A stretch of DNA of 64,000 nt from Pseudonocardia abyssalis (lineage in GTDB: Bacteria; Actinomycetota; Actinomycetes; Mycobacteriales; Pseudonocardiaceae): assembly GCF_019263705.2 (NCBI RefSeq), contig NZ_JADQDK010000001.1:4898001-4962000 (forward strand), read 5' to 3'. Made by a program: the position numbers and the translations under genes. This document shows positions 62,157-64,000 of the stretch, piece after piece; position 1 is the first letter of the stretch, and each line of letters starts with the position of its first letter. The notes beneath the pieces were generated by a model, which had not been told where the DNA came from, did no database searches, and worked only from the letters and a program-made list of their open reading frames with translations.

Positions 62157-63455
62157 CTACTGCAGAGCGGGTCGGCGTCGCCGCAGCTGCTGGTCGTGCG
62201 CCAGCAGCCCGGCGACGTAGAGCAGCGCCGCCCCCGCCAGCAGCAGCGGTGCGCGGCCGTCGGGCGGGCTCAGCAGGGCCGTCACCGCGACCGCCAGCAC
62301 GTAGCCGACGTTGAACACGATGTCGTAGAGCGCGAACACGCGCCCCAGCACTCCGTCGCCCGCCTCGCCCTGCACCGCGGCGTCGGTACACAGCTTCACG
62401 ACCTGCCCGGTCATCCCGATCACGAACGCCGCCACCATCACGGCGGGCAGGCTGAGGAACGCGGCCAGCGCGAGCTGCGTGACGGTGGCGACGACGAGCG
62501 CGGCCCGCACCGTCCGCGCCCGGCCGATCCGGCGGATCGACCACGGCGCGACCACCGCCGCGACGCCCAGCCCGGCCGCCGCGAGGACGACGGCCTCGCC
62601 GAGCCCCGCGAACCCGGCCCGCAGGATGCCCTGGTCGGTGAAGGCGTAGCGGAACAGCAGCAGCGTGGTGAGCGTGTTGACGCCGAAGGCGAGCCGGTGC
62701 GCGGCGAGCGCGGCGAACGACGCCGCGACCGACGGGGTGCCCGCGACCGCGCGGGCCCCGTCCGCGAAGCCGCCCGCGACGGCCCGCGCGGTGGTGCGGG
62801 CCCTGTCGCCCGTCCCGTCGGGGCCGAGCCGGCCCGACCGGAACCGGGCGGCGAACACCGCGGCCAGCACCGACCCGACGACCGCGATCCCGACCGTCGC
62901 CGCGGAGCCCGCGTCGTCGGCGCCGAGCAGCGCACGCAGCCCGACGGCGCTCACCCCGCCCAGTGCCGAGACCGCCGCCCCGGCCGTGACGGCGAGCGTG
63001 TTGGCCTCCACCAGGTGCTGCCGCGGCACCACGTGCGGCAACGCCGTCGAGAGCCCGGCGAGGATGAACCGCGCCACCCCGGCCACCGACAGCGCGGCCA
63101 CATACAGCCCGGGGCCGGTGACCCCACCCAGCACCACCGCGGCGACGACGAGCACGAGTGCCCCGCGCAGCAGGTTGGCGTAGAGCAGGACCTGGCGGCG
63201 GTCCCAGCGGTCGAGCAGGGCGCCCGCGAACGGCCCGATCAGCGAGTACGGCAGCAGCAGTACCGCGAGGCCCGCGGCGACGGCGAGGGGGTCGGCCTGG
63301 CGCTCCGGGTTGAACAGCAGGGCCCCGCCGAGCGCGGCCTGGAACAGCCCGTCGCCCCACTGCGCGGAGAACCGCAGCCCGAGCAGGCGGGCGTACCCGG
63401 GGGTGGCGACGAGGCCGGCGAACCCGAGCCGGTTCTCGGGCTGGGTCGTCGGCAC
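62157..63455 (-). CDS. major facilitator superfamily transporter
   Basis: A 432-residue membrane protein with about 12 predicted helices. It has the MFS loop 2-3 motif as LLDRWDRRQVLLYANLLRGA and a start LGFAGLVATPGYARLLGLRF. It is close to actinobacterial efflux proteins of unknown substrate. The GTG at 63455 gives the family start; longer frames have no similarity. It lies seven bases from the convergent pcnA stop, and is divergent from the AlgH-family gene. Confidence 0.85.
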   Translation of the reverse strand: MPTTQPENRLGFAGLVATPGYARLLGLRFSAQWGDGLFQAALGGALLFNPERQADPLAVAAGLAVLLLPYSLIGPFAGALLDRWDRRQVLLYANLLRGALVLVVAAVVLGGVTGPGLYVAALSVAGVARFILAGLSTALPHVVPRQHLVEANTLAVTAGAAVSALGGVSAVGLRALLGADDAGSAATVGIAVVGSVLAAVFAARFRSGRLGPDGTGDRARTTARAVAGGFADGARAVAGTPSVAASFAALAAHRLAFGVNTLTTLLLFRYAFTDQGILRAGFAGLGEAVVLAAAGLGVAAVVAPWSIRRIGRARTVRAALVVATVTQLALAAFLSLPAVMVAAFVIGMTGQVVKLCTDAAVQGEAGDGVLGRVFALYDIVFNVGYVLAVAVTALLSPPDGRAPLLLAGAALLYVAGLLAHDQQLRRRRPALQ

Positions 63456-63498
63456 GGTGGGAAGGCTACGCAGGGGCCGGGGGTGCGACGATGGGGCC

Positions 63499-64000
63499 GT
63501 GGTGGACGAGCGTGCCTCTGACCCGACCGGCGTCGCACCCGGGATGCTGCTCGTCGCCGCCCCCGGACTGACCGATCCCAACTTCCGGCGCACGGTCGTC
63601 TACGTCATCGAGCACCGGCCGGAGGGCAGCCTCGGCGTGGTGTTGAACCGGCCCAGCGAGGTGACCGTCCACGACGTCCTCCCGTCGTGGGCGCCGCTGT
63701 CGTCGACGCCGCAGGCGGTGTTCGTCGGAGGGCCCGTGGAGTCGGAGACGGCGCTCTGCCTGGCCGCGTTGCGCACCGGCCAGACCGTCGACGGGGTGAC
63801 CGGGCTGGTCGCCGTCCGCGGTCCGGTGGCACTGGTCGACCTCGACGGCGACCCCCGCGCCCTCGCCCCCCGCCTGCGCGGCCTGCGCGTGTTCGCCGGG
63901 TACTCCGGCTGGGACGCCCGCCAGCTCGCCGGGGAGATCGACCGCGGCGACTGGATCGTCGTGCCCGCCCTGCCCGACGACGTCGTCGCCGGGCACGGCC
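63499..64000 (+). CDS. YqgE/AlgH family protein (UPF0301), truncated by the window end
   Basis: The frame starts GTGGTGGACGAGCGTGCC and runs open to the last base. The product has GMLLVAAPGLTDPNFRRTVV, YVIEHRPEGSLGVVLNRPSE, VFVGGPVESETALCL and VFAGYSGWDARQLAGEIDRG, all typical of the AlgH/YqgE fold. About 167 residues are seen and the family length is near 190, so only the end is missing. Function is not settled. Start may be 63499 or the next GTG. Confidence 0.9.
   Translation, partial: MVDERASDPTGVAPGMLLVAAPGLTDPNFRRTVVYVIEHRPEGSLGVVLNRPSEVTVHDVLPSWAPLSSTPQAVFVGGPVESETALCLAALRTGQTVDGVTGLVAVRGPVALVDLDGDPRALAPRLRGLRVFAGYSGWDARQLAGEIDRGDWIVVPALPDDVVAGHG

Overview
The window comes from a very GC-rich actinomycete and spans its chromosomal origin of replication. 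Gene content and order (rpmH, rnpA, yidD, yidC, jag, rsmG, parA, parB on one side; dnaA, dnaN, gnd-like, recF, dciA, gyrB, gyrA and two tRNAs on the other; then cwlM, trxA, trxB, an anti-sigma gene, sigM, a pseudokinase gene, murJ, a large membrane protein, a NUDIX gene and pcnA) match the origin region of mycobacteria and relatives. Frequent GTG starts, a mycofactocin-type dehydrogenase and the protein sequences suggest Pseudonocardiaceae, probably Pseudonocardia. That placement is an inference; no 16S gene is present.

Bases 1-16.9 kb form an accessory sulfide/persulfide island. It holds two CstB-like enzymes (metallo-beta-lactamase persulfide dioxygenase plus rhodanese domains), a type II sulfide:quinone oxidoreductase, a TauE/SafE exporter, three further rhodaneses (one membrane-anchored), a DoxX protein, a two-cysteine CstR-like repressor, an ArsR-rhodanese fusion, two thiol redox proteins (thioredoxin and 1-Cys peroxiredoxin) and an AhpD-like protein. 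Two short palindromes recur in front of these genes. One is ATAC-N8-GTAT (CstR-like), at cstR and thioredoxin, with a looser match before the membrane rhodanese. The other is ATGT-N4-ACAT, at the rhodanese/tauE pair, the SQR and the second CstB-like gene. Inside the island an intact 1421-base IS256-family element has split a multicopper oxidase gene and left a 9-base target duplication.

Bases 17-27.3 kb hold a catabolic patch: a mycofactocin-type alcohol dehydrogenase, a lactone/ester hydrolase, a Baeyer-Villiger monooxygenase and a GAF/Fis-type regulator, which together fit stepwise oxidation of an alcohol through a ketone and ester to an acid. A LysR/acyl-CoA dehydrogenase pair follows. The patch is littered with decaying genes: a MoxR ATPase with an internal stop, a thiolase fragment, a truncated CoA-transferase and a frameshifted integrase next to tRNA-Ala. 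This suggests an old integration hotspot at that tRNA.

Bases 27.3-46.3 kb are the core origin region. oriC, with its DnaA boxes, lies between dnaN and dnaA; a further group of three DnaA boxes covers the start of dciA; four parS sites lie in and around parA and parB. Replication-initiation genes run leftward and the rpmH-parB genes run rightward, so both groups are co-directional with the forks.

Bases 46.3-64 kb hold the conserved cell-envelope and redox block: a D-Ala-D-Ala ligase-like protein, an aminotransferase, a GNAT protein, CwlM, the thioredoxin system, SigM with its anti-sigma factor, a pseudokinase, MurJ, a DUF6049-type membrane protein, MutT4-like NUDIX, the CCA-adding enzyme, an MFS transporter and the start of an AlgH/YqgE-family gene that runs off the end.
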